From CBDHDJ01 sp965261645 (GTDB lineage: Bacteria; Pseudomonadota; Alphaproteobacteria; SHVV01), in the NCBI GenBank assembly GCA_965261645.1, contig CBDHDJ010000004.1, forward strand, positions 744,001-808,000: a stretch of DNA of 64,000 nt, read 5' to 3'. Below, piece after piece: positions 13,279 through 22,112 of the stretch; within the stretch, counting starts at the first letter, position 1, and every line of letters begins with the position of its first letter. The translations under genes and the position numbers were made by a program. The notes below the pieces were generated by a model, which was given only the letters and a program-made list of their open reading frames with translations, was not told the origin of the DNA and did not search any database.

Positions 13279-14435
13279 CCAACGGCACTAATTATTGACC
13301 TGAAATCGCCCAATCTCTCATTCCGATGGACATGATCGTCTCGGGCTGGTCGATTAGTTTGTTCCAGGCTTGGCAACCGGCCTCGATGATGGCGTCGTAA
13401 TCTTCGAAGACGCGGTTAGAGAGCCAATTCTGGCGGAGGTATTGCCAGATGTTCTCGACCGGGTTCAGCTCGGGCGAGCGCGATGGCAGCAGGATGATGG
13501 TGAGGTTCTTGGGGACCTTGAGCTGGTCGGTGCTGTGCCACCCGGCGCGGTCCATCAGGACGACGCCATGGGCCTTGGCGGCGACGTTGCAGCTGATCTC
13601 GTCGAGATGCATCTGCATGGCGGCTGTGTTGGCGAAGGGGAGCATGAGAGCGGCACCCTTGGCTCCCATGGGACAGATTGCGCCAAAGAGGTAGGCGTTC
13701 GTGTAGCGCTGATCGGCGGGCAGGCGTGGCCTTGTTCCCTTCTTCGCCCAAATGCGCACACGCCCGTTCTTCTGTCCCAGCCTGGCCTCGTCTTGGAACC
13801 AGATCTCGACCCGCTTGGTCTTGGGCAGACCGGCTAGGTGGGCAGCGAGCGTGCGGGGGAAGTTTTTTTGAACGCCTCGATCACCCGCTGGTCCTGCTTG
13901 GGGTGCTGCGGCCGGGCGCTGATGTGGGAGAAGGACAGCGCGACGAGAAGGTCGGAGATCGCCCGCTCGCTATAGATCACGCCAAAGCGTTCTTCGATCA
14001 CCCGTTTCAGGTCAACCCGCCGCCAGCGAACCACACCGTCAATCTTTGGATCGGGGCCCGTTTCGACGATCACCGACAGTTCGCCCATCTGCTCGTCGGT
14101 CAAGAGCCGGGGGCGGCCCGCACCGGGACGGTTCTTCAAGCCGTCTGCCCCTTCATCGTTGAAGCGGTGCGCCCAGTCTCTCAGCGTCTGGCGATCCATG
14201 CCGCCGACCTTAGCGGCTTCCGCTCGGCTCATGCCGTCGTAAACCGCCGCCAAGGCCAAAAGCCGGCGAACTTGGCGGGGATCGCGACTGTGCTTGGCCA
14301 AACACCGGAGCTCAATGCTGTCGTAGTCGTCCCGAAGAGCAATGCATACTGACATGGCGAATCTCCTTCGCCAGCCTTGAATCACATCCAGCCCAAAAAG
14401 GGAATCCCTTGCGAGTCAGAATTTTGCGCCGTTGG
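13279..14435 (-). mobile_element. IS630 family element inside istA
   Basis: The 1,157-bp element starts CCAACGGCAC at 13279 and ends with the complement (GCGCCGTTGG) at 14435. It is flanked by TA on both sides (13277-13278 and 14436-14437), the 2-bp duplication expected for IS630/Tc1. Confidence 0.9.
13292..14355 (-). CDS. IS630 transposase, made by frameshift
   Basis: The first frame starts MSVCIALRDDYDSIELR at 14355 (AAGGAG 8 bases upstream) and carries HTH domains (GMSRAEAAKVGG, MDRQTLRDWAHRF). It stops at 13834 just after an A7 run (13863-13869 as T7). A -1 shift there continues FKKNFPRTLAAHLAGL, then EIWFQDEARLGQKNGRV and the second frame to 13292, with LLPSRSPELNPVENIWQYLR. Programmed frameshifting at A-rich sites is known in IS630 elements, so this is probably an active gene rather than a pseudogene. 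Confidence 0.85.
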
Positions 14436-14437
14436 TA

Positions 14438-15114
14438 TAATGGGACTGCAGCCCGCTGAACGGCCGCGTTCGTTGCCGCGTGCCATCTGACAAGATGCGC
14501 GACACCAGACACTTGTCGTTGTCGTAAAGAATCGATTGGGGAACGCCGCCGAAAAAAACAAAGGCTCTGTTGTGCCCGTCCAGCCAGGCCTCCGTCGTCG
14601 CCGCCGGGTAGGCCGCAACGAAGCAGGCATCGCTGTGGGGAAGTGTCATGACGAAAAAATGCGCCCGATACTTGACGCCGGCGATGATCGCATCCGCCTC
14701 GCCAAAGTCCGCTTGAGCATGGCCCGGAGGATGTGACAACGGCACAAACATCTCACGCCGACGAAGGCGCCGTTCCCGAACGTAATCCTTCACGATGGTC
14801 TCTTTGCCCGTAAAGCCATGTTCGTCGCGAAGGCGCTCGAATATACGCTTCGCCGTGTGGTGCTGCTTACGGTGAACCGTTCGGTCCTCCTCCAGAATAC
14901 GGTCGATGATATCCGTGAAGGGGGCCAGTTTCGGGCGTTTCGGTGGCTGGCGTCGCCGATATCCCGGCGGTTCCGAATGCCGCAGCATCTTCCTCACCGT
15001 CTCGCGCGCAATGCCAAACCGACTTGCCGCCTCTCGCTGGCTCAGACCATCAACATGGCAGGCCAGCCGAACGCGCAGATATAGGTCCACGGTGTACATC
15101 CTCCCGCCTTCCAT
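14438..15114 (-). pseudogene. istA: IS21 transposase IstA, N-terminal part
   Basis: From ATG 15114 (or 15099) it shows the HTH domain (GLSQREAASRFGIARETVRK), a linker, and the first part of the RNase H-like domain (HAQADFGEADAI, FFGGVPQSILYDN). It is cut by the IS630 at LQSHY. Confidence 0.88.
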
Positions 15115-15215
15115 CTCAAAAAAGATCGAAGGCTACAGGTGGCAGAGTTTTACTCCGCCCGCGGCTGGGAAATCCCGCCGCTTCCGTGGACTAATTTGTC
15201 ACCGCCGTTCTCACA

Positions 15216-16926
15216 CCGCTTCCACCGCCATGGTAAGGGGGAAGTGGACCCTGCGGAGTCGAAGAACCCAACCGCACGTACGTAGGCTTTCACGCCGGGA
15301 CCTGGGAGGTCTCCATGTCATCCCGCGGTCGTAGCGGGATCGCAAAGGAAAGGAGGAATCCGTAACCGATGACGAACGGCATGGAGAAGTCAGACTCGGG
15401 AGTAGTAGCGATGAAGTCGGCGAACAAAGGGAGGCCTGTTCCGGCGGAGCCGATGGAGCGAAGGACCGAGCCCAAGGGGAATCTGGAAAGCCAAAGCATG
15501 CGCCGGACGCAGAACCGGGAAAGCGTGTCACAAGCGGCCGACCGGATACGGCAGTTTGTACAACGGGAGCCACGGGAGCGTCTGACGGCGCTTCTCCACC
15601 ACGTTACGGTCGATGCGCTGCGCTGGGCGTTCTTCGCGTTGAAGAAGGACGCGGCGGCAGGTGCGGATGGCATGACGTGGGGGATGTACGAGGGAGGGTT
15701 GGAAGGCCGGTTGGCCGCCCTGCACGACCGCGTGCACTCGGGAGCGTACCGGGCGACGCCATCACGGCGGGTGAACATTCCGAAGCCGGATGGCGGCACA
15801 CGACCGCTCGGCGTCGCGGCCATAGAGGACAAGATTGTCCAGAAGGCGGTGGCGGAGATTATCCTGACGCCAATTTACGAGGCGGAGTTCCTGGGGTTTA
15901 GCTATGGGTTCCGGCCCGGGTGTGGGGCGCACGACGCGCTTGATGCGCTCGCGGTCGGGATTGAACGGCGTAAGATCAACTGGATAGCTGACGCAGATAT
16001 CCGCGGATTTTTCGACCATGTCTCGCGGGACTGGCTGGTCCGGTTCCTCGAACATCGCATCGGAGACAAGCGGGTCATCAGGCTGATATCCAAGTGGTTG
16101 CACGTCGGCGTCATGGAAAATGGCGAGTGGCGGGACAACATGCGGGGGACTCCCCAGGGTTCGGTGATTTCGCCGATTCTGGCCAACATCTACCTACAAT
16201 ACGTTCTCGATCTCTGGTTCCAGAAGAAGTGGCGCAGCCACGAGGTCAAAGGCGACACAATCATCGTGCGGTACGCCGATGATTTCGTGGTGGGTTTCCA
16301 GCACAAGCAAGACGCGGAGCGATTTCTGCGTGACCTGAAGGAGCGGCTTGGACGTTTTGAACTGGAACTGCACCCTGACAAGACCCGGCTCATCGAGTTC
16401 GGGCGGTTCGCAACTGAGAACCGTCAGCGGCGAGGGTTGGGCAAACCGGAGACGCTCGACTTTCTGGGCTTCACGCACTACTGCGCGAAGGACAGGAAGG
16501 GGCGGTTCCAGTTGGGGCGCAAGCCGGTCTCGAAGCGGATGGCGCGCACCCTGAAGCGAATAAAGGAGGAGCTTCGCAGGCGGATGCACGACGGCGTAAA
16601 CCAGACCGCGCGGTGGCTGGGACAGGTACTTGATGGATGGCTGAACTACTTTGCCGTTCCAACCAGCTACCGATATCTGGGGCGTTTCGTGCAACGACTG
16701 AAAGTACTGTGGCTCAGGACTCTGCGCCGCAGATCGCAGAAGGACCGCTACAGCGGGGACCGTATGGAGCGACTGACAGCGAAATACTGGCCCACGCTGG
16801 AAATCCGACACCCGTGGCCGAGCCAACGATTTGCCGTCAATTGACCTGAGGGAGGAGCCGTGTGCATCAACGTGCCTGCACGGATCTGTGCGGGGGGAGC
16901 GGGGCAACCCGCTTCCCTACCGCGAT
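15216..16926 (+). mobile_element. group II intron 1, 5'-truncated
   Basis: The 3' end is complete: domain V is the 32-nt hairpin at 16855-16886 (GAGCCGTGTGC...TGCACGGATC) and domain VI ends CCCTACCGCGAT at 16926. The 5' end is gone. Alignment by eye with intron 2 shows that roughly the first 260 bases are missing, replaced by the IS21 right end. It inserted into the IS66-like transposase in the sense direction, just before code for VQEFRDNGRSSRAWLW. It cannot splice without its 5' half. Confidence 0.85.
15369..16844 (+). CDS. ltrA: group II intron reverse transcriptase/maturase (intron 1)
   Basis: 491 residues. Reverse transcriptase blocks are clear: IPKPDGGTRPLGV, GFSYGFRPG, TPQGSVISPILANIYL and the catalytic YADD, followed by the maturase domain X (LDGWLNYFAV) and the C-terminal end. 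No HNH endonuclease is seen. GGAGGAATCC lies upstream of the ATG. Intact, but its intron lost its 5' end. Confidence 0.95.
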   Translation: MTNGMEKSDSGVVAMKSANKGRPVPAEPMERRTEPKGNLESQSMRRTQNRESVSQAADRIRQFVQREPRERLTALLHHVTVDALRWAFFALKKDAAAGADGMTWGMYEGGLEGRLAALHDRVHSGAYRATPSRRVNIPKPDGGTRPLGVAAIEDKIVQKAVAEIILTPIYEAEFLGFSYGFRPGCGAHDALDALAVGIERRKINWIADADIRGFFDHVSRDWLVRFLEHRIGDKRVIRLISKWLHVGVMENGEWRDNMRGTPQGSVISPILANIYLQYVLDLWFQKKWRSHEVKGDTIIVRYADDFVVGFQHKQDAERFLRDLKERLGRFELELHPDKTRLIEFGRFATENRQRRGLGKPETLDFLGFTHYCAKDRKGRFQLGRKPVSKRMARTLKRIKEELRRRMHDGVNQTARWLGQVLDGWLNYFAVPTSYRYLGRFVQRLKVLWLRTLRRRSQKDRYSGDRMERLTAKYWPTLEIRHPWPSQRFAVN

Positions 16927-17005
16927 CGCGTCCAGGAGTTCCGCGACAACGGCCGGTCGAGCCGCGCCTGGCTGTGGACTTCGGTCAGCAAGGACGCGGT
17001 TTACT
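16927..17005 (+). pseudogene. IS66-like transposase, 79-bp middle fragment
   Basis: Between the two introns, 79 bases encode VQEFRDNGRSSRAWLWTSV then SKDAVY. The frame continues exactly into the piece beyond intron 2: GTTTAC-T joins TC-CATATC to give VYFHIDPSRSAEV. This shows that both introns lie in one ancestral transposase gene. Confidence 0.85.
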
Positions 17006-18932
17006 ATCGCGGTAGGGACGCTGGTTGCCCAGCGCCCCCCCGCACAGATCCGGACAGGCCCGCTAGGGCATCCGGCTCCTCCCTTGGGTTCCGCCCCGCA
17101 TAGCGCTGACGGCAAATCGTTGGTCTGGCCACGGGTGTCGGATTTCCAGCCTGGGCCAATGGGTCTTAGTCAGTGCCGCAATATCGGCCCATGTCGTGCG
17201 GTCCTTCTGCGACCGTAGGCGTAGCGTGCGCAGCCACAGACGCTTCAGGCGTGTAGCAAAACGGTCGAGGTATCGGTAGCTGTTCGGGACTGCGTAGTAG
17301 TTGAGCCATCCGTAGAGCACCTTCCCCAGCCATCTTGCCGTCGTCTTGGACTTGCAATGCATCCGCCTGCGTAGCGCCTCCTTAATCCGCTTCAGTGTCC
17401 GGCTCATCCGCCTCGCGACCGGTTTACGCCCCAACTGGAATCTCCCTCGTCTGTCCTTCGCGCAGTAGTGCGTGAAGCCCAGAAAATCGAAGGTCTCCGG
17501 TCTTCCCTGCCCTCGTTGCCGACGGTCTTTCACGGCAAACCGCCCGAACTCAATGAGCCGGGTCTTGTCGGGGTGTATGTCCAGTCCGAACCTTCCGAAC
17601 CGCTCCTTTACGGCCTTCAGGAAGCGCTCCGCGTCCCGCTTGTGCTGAAAACCCACCACGAAATCATCGGCGTACCGCACGATGATTGCGTTGCCTTCGA
17701 CTTCGTGGCTGCGCCACTTCTTCTGGAACCACAAGTCGAGGACATGGTGCAGGTAGATGTTCGCCAGAATCGGTGAAGCCACCGATCCTTGCGGCGTCCC
17801 CCGCAGGTTGTCCCGCCACTCTCCAGCCTCCATGACGCCGGCGTTCAACCACTTGATGATGAGCCTGATAACCCGCTTGTCCCCGATGCGATGCTCAAGA
17901 AACCGGACCAGCCAGCTTCTCGACACGTTGTCGAAGAACGCGCGGATGTCACAGTCCACCACCCAATTGATCTTGCGCCGCTTGATGCCGACCGCGAGGG
18001 CATCGAGCGCATCATGCGCTCCCCGCCCGGGCCGGAACCCGTAGCTGAACCCCAGGAACTCCGCCTCGTAAATCGGCGTCAGGATGATCTCCGCCACTGC
18101 CTTCTGGACGATCTTGTCCTCTATGGCCGTGACGCCGAGCGGTCGTGTGCCGCCATCCGGCTTCGGAATGTTCACCCGCCGTGATGGCGTCGCCCGGTAC
18201 GCTCCCGAGTGCACGCGGTCGTGCAGGTCGGCCAGACGGCCTTCCAACCCTTCCTCGTACATCCGCCACGTCATGCCGTCCGCGCCTGCCGCAACGTCCT
18301 TCTTCAACGCGAAGAACGCCCAGCCCAGCGCAGCGACCGTGACATGGTGGAGGAGCGCCGTCAGACGCTCCCGTGGCTCCCGTTGTACAAATTGCCGTAT
18401 CCGGTCGGCCGCCTGTGTCACGCTTTCCCGACTCTGTGTCCGGCGCGTGCTTTGGCCTTCCAGATTCCCCTTGGGCTCGGTCCTTGGCTCCATCGGCTCC
18501 GCCGGAACTGCCGTCCCTTTGTTCGCCGACTTCACGGCTACTATGACCGAGTCTGACTTCTCCATGCCGTTCATCTTCGGTTACGGATTCCTCCTTTCCT
18601 TAGCGATCCCGCCACGACAGCGGGATGGCATGGAGACCTCCCAGGTCCCGGTGCAGTGCGTACGTACGTGCATGGGTTCTTAGACACCGCGGGATTCTGT
18701 CCCCCCTCGCCATATCGGTGGGCCAGATGCTGCCTTCGGCCTATGAAAAAGCCTCGGCATCCCGGATGAGTCTCTTTCGGTGCTCAATAGCCCTGCCCGC
18801 ACGCGCCCCTGTCAACGCTTAACCCCCAACCTCGCGGATGGCGGCCCATGACTCGGGGTGGAAGTGATGGCTTGTCTTCTCCTTCCCACCGGACTTTCAC
18901 CGGCTGCACTGGCACCAGTTAGCCTGGCGCTC
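17006..18932 (-). mobile_element. group II intron 2, full length, antisense to IS66 gene
   Basis: 1,927 nt on the minus strand. The 5' end is GAGCGCCAGG at 18932; GTGYG is the usual start, so the second base is unusual. It continues with GTGAAAGTCCGG. Domain V is at 17047-17078 and the 3' end is CCCTACCGCGAT at 17006. The ends are fixed by the continuous IS66 reading frame on either side. It is antisense to the gene, so it could not be spliced from the transposase mRNA. Confidence 0.88.
17063..18574 (-). CDS. ltrA: group II intron reverse transcriptase/maturase (intron 2)
   Basis: 503 residues, closely similar along its whole length to the protein of intron 1. It has GFSYGFRPGRGAHD, TPQGSVASPILANIYLH, the catalytic YADD and domain X (LYGWLNYYAV). 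The C-terminus runs about 10 residues longer than its relative and its stop lies 15 bases inside domain V. GGAGGAATCC precedes the start. Likely active. Confidence 0.95.
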   Translation of the reverse strand: MNGMEKSDSVIVAVKSANKGTAVPAEPMEPRTEPKGNLEGQSTRRTQSRESVTQAADRIRQFVQREPRERLTALLHHVTVAALGWAFFALKKDVAAGADGMTWRMYEEGLEGRLADLHDRVHSGAYRATPSRRVNIPKPDGGTRPLGVTAIEDKIVQKAVAEIILTPIYEAEFLGFSYGFRPGRGAHDALDALAVGIKRRKINWVVDCDIRAFFDNVSRSWLVRFLEHRIGDKRVIRLIIKWLNAGVMEAGEWRDNLRGTPQGSVASPILANIYLHHVLDLWFQKKWRSHEVEGNAIIVRYADDFVVGFQHKRDAERFLKAVKERFGRFGLDIHPDKTRLIEFGRFAVKDRRQRGQGRPETFDFLGFTHYCAKDRRGRFQLGRKPVARRMSRTLKRIKEALRRRMHCKSKTTARWLGKVLYGWLNYYAVPNSYRYLDRFATRLKRLWLRTLRLRSQKDRTTWADIAALTKTHWPRLEIRHPWPDQRFAVSAMRGGTQGRSRMP

Positions 18933-19681
18933 TCCATATCGACCCCTCGCGCAGCGCCGAGGTCGCGAAGGCCCTGTTCGCCGACACCGCCTGCACCGTC
19001 TTCGTGGTCTGCGACCGCTACAGCGCCTACAGAGCGCTGGCGCGCGAACTCGCCGGCAAGGTCATCCTCTGCTGGTGCTGGGCTCACCAGCGGCGCGACT
19101 TCATCGAGGGCGCGGCCGGCCAGGACGCGCTGACGGAATGGTGCGAGGGATGGATCGAGCGGATCGCGGCGATCTACCGGCTGAACGACGAACGGTTGAA
19201 GCATTACGACCCCGCTCTCGAACGCCAGACACCGGCCTTCGACGCAGCGCAACGCAAACTCGGGAAGGCGGTCAAGCGCCTGTTCGCGAACGCCGAGGCG
19301 GAACTGGCCGGCCTGCCGGACAAGGACCGTCGGGCAAAGCCCTTGCGCTCGCTGCTCAACCACCGCGAAGGGTTGTGCGTCTTCGCGGACCATCCCCAGG
19401 TTCCGATGGACAACAATGCCGGGGAGCGGGCGCTCCGCGGGCCGGTCATCGGGCGCCGATTGAGCTTCGGTTCCAACAGCGAGGACGGCGCGAAGTTCAC
19501 CGCGATCATGTACTCCGTCATCGGCACGCTCTCGATGAACGGTGTCGACGTGCTGCGCTGGCTGGAGGCATGGTTGAAGGCCTGCGCGAAGAATGGCGGC
19601 AAACCGCCGGACGACCTGTCCCCGTGGCTGCCCTGGACGATGAGCGAGGAGCGCAGGCGCAAGTTCTCGGCGCAGGAATGA
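18933..19681 (+). pseudogene. IS66-like transposase, C-terminal part
   Basis: The frame reads HIDPSRSAEVAKALFADTAC, then VCDRYSAYRALA, LCWCWAHQRRDFIE and, near the end, MDNNAGERALRGPVIGRRLS with SMNGVDVLRWLEAWL. These are the RNase H-like core and C-terminal motif (NN..ER.LR) of IS66 transposases. Last residue before TGA at 19679-19681. The gene is split into at least three pieces and is dead. Its stop overlaps the start of the DruA-like gene by 4 bases. Confidence 0.88.
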
Positions 19682-20559
19682 CCGGCACGATCGAGTGCCG
19701 GTACTACGGCCGCAACTTCACCGCCGACGAGATGGCGCTGATGCGCGCCCTGATCGCCGCCGATCCGCCGCCCACCCGGGCCGCCCTGTCCAGAGAGTTC
19801 TGCCGGCGCGTCGGCTGGCTCAAGCCCGATGGCGACCTCAAGGACATGATGGCTAAGGTGACCATGCTGGCCATGCACCGCGACGGTGTGATCGTTCTGC
19901 CGCCGCCGAAGGGACGGCAGGGCCGGCCCAAGCCCATCTTCTTCGGGCCTGACACCGAGCCGCCGCTGTTCCCGGCCCCGACCGCCCTCGACGAGGTTCG
20001 CCCGCTCGACTTCCGCACCGTCGTGCGCGGCACCCGCGAAGGCAGGCTGTGGAACGAGTTCGTCGCCCGCTACCACTACCTCGGATACAAGCCCCTGGTC
20101 GGCGCCCAGATGCGCTACGCCGTCCATGACCGCAACGGCTGGCCTCTGGCCATGCTCGGCTTCTCCACCGCCGCCTGGAAGCTCGCCCCGCGCGACAACT
20201 TCATCGGATGGACCCCCGAGCTGCGCGGGAAGAACCTGCCGCTGGTGGTCGACAACCCACGCTTCCTTATCCTGCCCTGGGTCGAGATCCCGAACCTGGG
20301 ATCGCACATCCTCGCCATCGTGCGCCGACGCCTGCCCGAGGATTGGACGGCGCGCTACAACATCACGCCCGTGCTCATCGAGACCTTCGTCGAGACCCCG
20401 CGCTACACCGGCGCCGTCTACAGGGCCTCGGGCTGGACCCGCGTCGGGACCACCCAGGGGCGCGGGCGCTACGACACGCATATGAAACGGGCCGAGCCCA
20501 GGAAGGACATCTGGCTGCGGCCACTCAGGCGAGACTGGAAGCGGACACTCAATCGCTGA
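19678..20559 (+). CDS. DruA-like protein (DUF4338), IS66 passenger
   Basis: 293 residues, starting in an ATGA overlap with the transposase stop, so translationally coupled to it. The N-terminal third resembles a helical DNA-binding region (ALSREFCRRVGWLKPDGDLK). From about residue 120 the DUF4338 signature follows: RYHYLGYKPLVGAQMRYAV, MLGFSTAAWKLAPRDNFIGW, NPRFLILPWVEIPNLGSHIL, ETFVETPRYTGAVYRASGW and TQGRGRYD. DUF4338 is the DruA component of the Druantia phage defence system, but many members sit in transposons. No other druantia gene is nearby. Function here is unknown: cargo defence gene or transposition helper. Confidence 0.85.
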   Translation: MTGTIECRYYGRNFTADEMALMRALIAADPPPTRAALSREFCRRVGWLKPDGDLKDMMAKVTMLAMHRDGVIVLPPPKGRQGRPKPIFFGPDTEPPLFPAPTALDEVRPLDFRTVVRGTREGRLWNEFVARYHYLGYKPLVGAQMRYAVHDRNGWPLAMLGFSTAAWKLAPRDNFIGWTPELRGKNLPLVVDNPRFLILPWVEIPNLGSHILAIVRRRLPEDWTARYNITPVLIETFVETPRYTGAVYRASGWTRVGTTQGRGRYDTHMKRAEPRKDIWLRPLRRDWKRTLNR

Positions 20560-20609
20560 AATCTCCATCACCTGAGAACGGAAGGATTACCCCGTCAAGG
20601 AGCAATGCC

Positions 20610-21806
20610 GTGGCAAACCGCATCCCCCGTATCACCAAGCGCTCCGTCGATGCCATAAAGGCCGGTGGGACGGATACCGTCTATTGGGATGGAGAACTCA
20701 CCGGATTCGGCCTGCGTGTTCGGCGCTCGGGACGCAAGAGCTACGTTGTCCAGACCCGCATCGCCGGAAAGCTGTGCTGGTTCACCATCGGCCCGCATGG
20801 ACCTCTGAACCCGGATCAGGCGCGTGCCCGCGCGCTTGAGATATTGGCTTCTGCGAAGAAAGGCATCGATCCACGCGACGCAGACGCCCGACGCGAGGCC
20901 GAGCCGAGCATGGCTGATCTCGGGCGCAGGTTCCTGGAGGAATATGTCCCGGTCCATTGCAAGCCGAGCACCCGGGAAGAATACCGCCGTTCGGTGAGGC
21001 TGTTTGTCGACCCCGTGATCGGGGAGTTGCGGGTTCCAGAGGTGCAGCGCAAGGACATCGCTGCCCTGCATCACGGCCTGCGGGACAAGCCCTATCAGGC
21101 CAACCGGACGCTCGGGGTGCTATCCAAGATGTTTTCCCTCGCCGAAGTCTGGGGCTGGCGCCCCGACGGCTCCAATCCTTGCCGGCATGTCAAGCGCTAC
21201 AAGGAGCACAAGCGGGAGCGCTTCCTGTCGCCGGAAGAGACCGAGCGGCTGGGCCAGGTCCTGCGCGATGTCGAGGAAGATATGCACTCGGCCGTGGCCG
21301 CCTTCCGCCTGCTTCTGCTGACGGGCTGCCGGATGTCGGAGATACGAGATCTCCGCTGGGAGTACGTTAAGGACGACTGTATCGAGCTTCCCGATGCCAA
21401 GACCGGCGGACGGGTGGTGCCGCTCGGTCCCGAGGCACGCGCGGTGTTGTCAGCCATTCCCCGTGACGAGGACAATCCCTGGGTCATCGCGGGCCGCCTC
21501 CCCGGCTCTCACCTCACCGACCTGCAACGCCCCTGGCGGCGCATCCGCAAGCAGGCGGGCCTTGAGGGCGTGCGGATCCACGATCTGAGGCACAGCTTTG
21601 CCTCGCGCGCGCTGGCTCTCGGCGAAAGCCTGACTATGATTGGGAAACTGCTCGGGCACACCCAGGTGCAAACGACGGCCCGCTATGCCCATCTCGCCAG
21701 GGACTCCATCCAGACCGCCGCGGCCCGCATCACTGGAAGCATCGGGGGGAACCTATTGGGCGAGCGAGAAGATGATATTGCTCAGCCTGCACACTCAAGA
21801 AATTGA
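20610..21806 (+). CDS. tyrosine recombinase/integrase
   Basis: 398 residues. The GTG start at 20610 is chosen because AAGGAG lies 8 bases upstream and the protein begins MANRIPRITKRSVDAIKAGG, the usual DUF4102-like arm-binding start. A SAM-like core-binding domain follows, then the catalytic domain with Arg in TGCRMSEI, HDLRHSFASRAL (H-x-x-R), GHTQVQTTARYAH (His and catalytic Tyr). Complete. No tRNA attachment site is adjacent. It is followed at 70 bp by a toxin-antitoxin pair. Confidence 0.93.
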   Translation: MANRIPRITKRSVDAIKAGGTDTVYWDGELTGFGLRVRRSGRKSYVVQTRIAGKLCWFTIGPHGPLNPDQARARALEILASAKKGIDPRDADARREAEPSMADLGRRFLEEYVPVHCKPSTREEYRRSVRLFVDPVIGELRVPEVQRKDIAALHHGLRDKPYQANRTLGVLSKMFSLAEVWGWRPDGSNPCRHVKRYKEHKRERFLSPEETERLGQVLRDVEEDMHSAVAAFRLLLLTGCRMSEIRDLRWEYVKDDCIELPDAKTGGRVVPLGPEARAVLSAIPRDEDNPWVIAGRLPGSHLTDLQRPWRRIRKQAGLEGVRIHDLRHSFASRALALGESLTMIGKLLGHTQVQTTARYAHLARDSIQTAAARITGSIGGNLLGEREDDIAQPAHSRN

Positions 21807-21875
21807 CGCTATTGATCGATAGGCGATAACTTGGGCGCATAGCCGCGTATGCACCTGTGCCGGGAGATTTAACCC

Positions 21876-22112
21876 ATGACCCGATGGAACCTTTCCATCC
21901 CTGAAAAAACAGACAGAGTGGTCCGCACTTTTCTTGCCCGCACCGGCGGCAAGAAGGGCGACCTGTCCCGGTTCGTCGATGAAGCCGTGCGCCGTCGCGT
22001 GCTGGATCTCACCGTTCGCCAAGTCAAGGATCGCAATAACGGAAATGGCCAACAGGAGATACTCGACCTGATCGACGATGAGGTGGACGCCGCACGTGCG
22101 GGTGGTTCTTGA
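21876..22112 (+). CDS. ribbon-helix-helix antitoxin
   Basis: 78 residues: beta strand MTRWNLSIPEKTDRVVRTFL, then helices with KKGDLSRFVDEAVRRRVLDL, the layout of an RHH DNA-binding domain, and an acidic C-tail (ILDLIDDEVDAARAG) that would bind the toxin. The end overlaps the PIN gene by 35 bases. Such antitoxins usually repress their own promoter. Confidence 0.85.
   Translation: MTRWNLSIPEKTDRVVRTFLARTGGKKGDLSRFVDEAVRRRVLDLTVRQVKDRNNGNGQQEILDLIDDEVDAARAGGS

Larger units (their letters stand above)
11467..15215 (-). mobile_element. IS21 family element, interrupted by IS630
   Basis: Inverted ends are TGTGTCAACGGCGGAGCAAA at 11467 and, on the complement, TGTGAGAACGGCGGTGACAA from 15215; both continue to TTAGTCCAC. 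The genes istA and istB run on the minus strand. Adjacent DNA is not duplicated: IS66 N-terminal code lies on the left and a headless group II intron on the right, implying an adjacent deletion. A 200-bp non-coding stretch (11467-11668) follows istB. Confidence 0.85.
10183..20590 (+). mobile_element. IS66-like transposon, broken by IS21 and two group II introns
   Basis: The proposed ends are GTAAATGTTCCGT at 10183 and, on the complement, GTAATCCTTCCGT ending at 20590; GTAA is the usual IS66 terminus. Native content is a transposase with a long coiled-coil N-terminus (10296-11466, 16927-17005, 18933-19681) and a DruA-like gene (19678-20559). Everything else inside came later: IS21 with nested IS630, a 5'-truncated group II intron, and a second intron in the opposite direction. 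No matching 8-bp target duplication is present, so the flanks have probably been rearranged. Confidence 0.75.

Noticed and set aside
19075..20559. One long 494-codon frame covering the IS66 tail and the DruA-like gene
   Set aside because: The first half is out of frame with the clear IS66 sequence; the real DruA-like start is the ATGA overlap at 19678.
19678..20559. A complete Druantia defence system
   Set aside because: Only the DUF4338 protein is present; no large helicase (DruE) or other druantia gene is nearby.
20208..20609. N-terminal extension of the integrase frame
   Set aside because: It overlaps the DruA-like gene in another frame; the GTG at 20610 has a good ribosome site and the normal integrase start.
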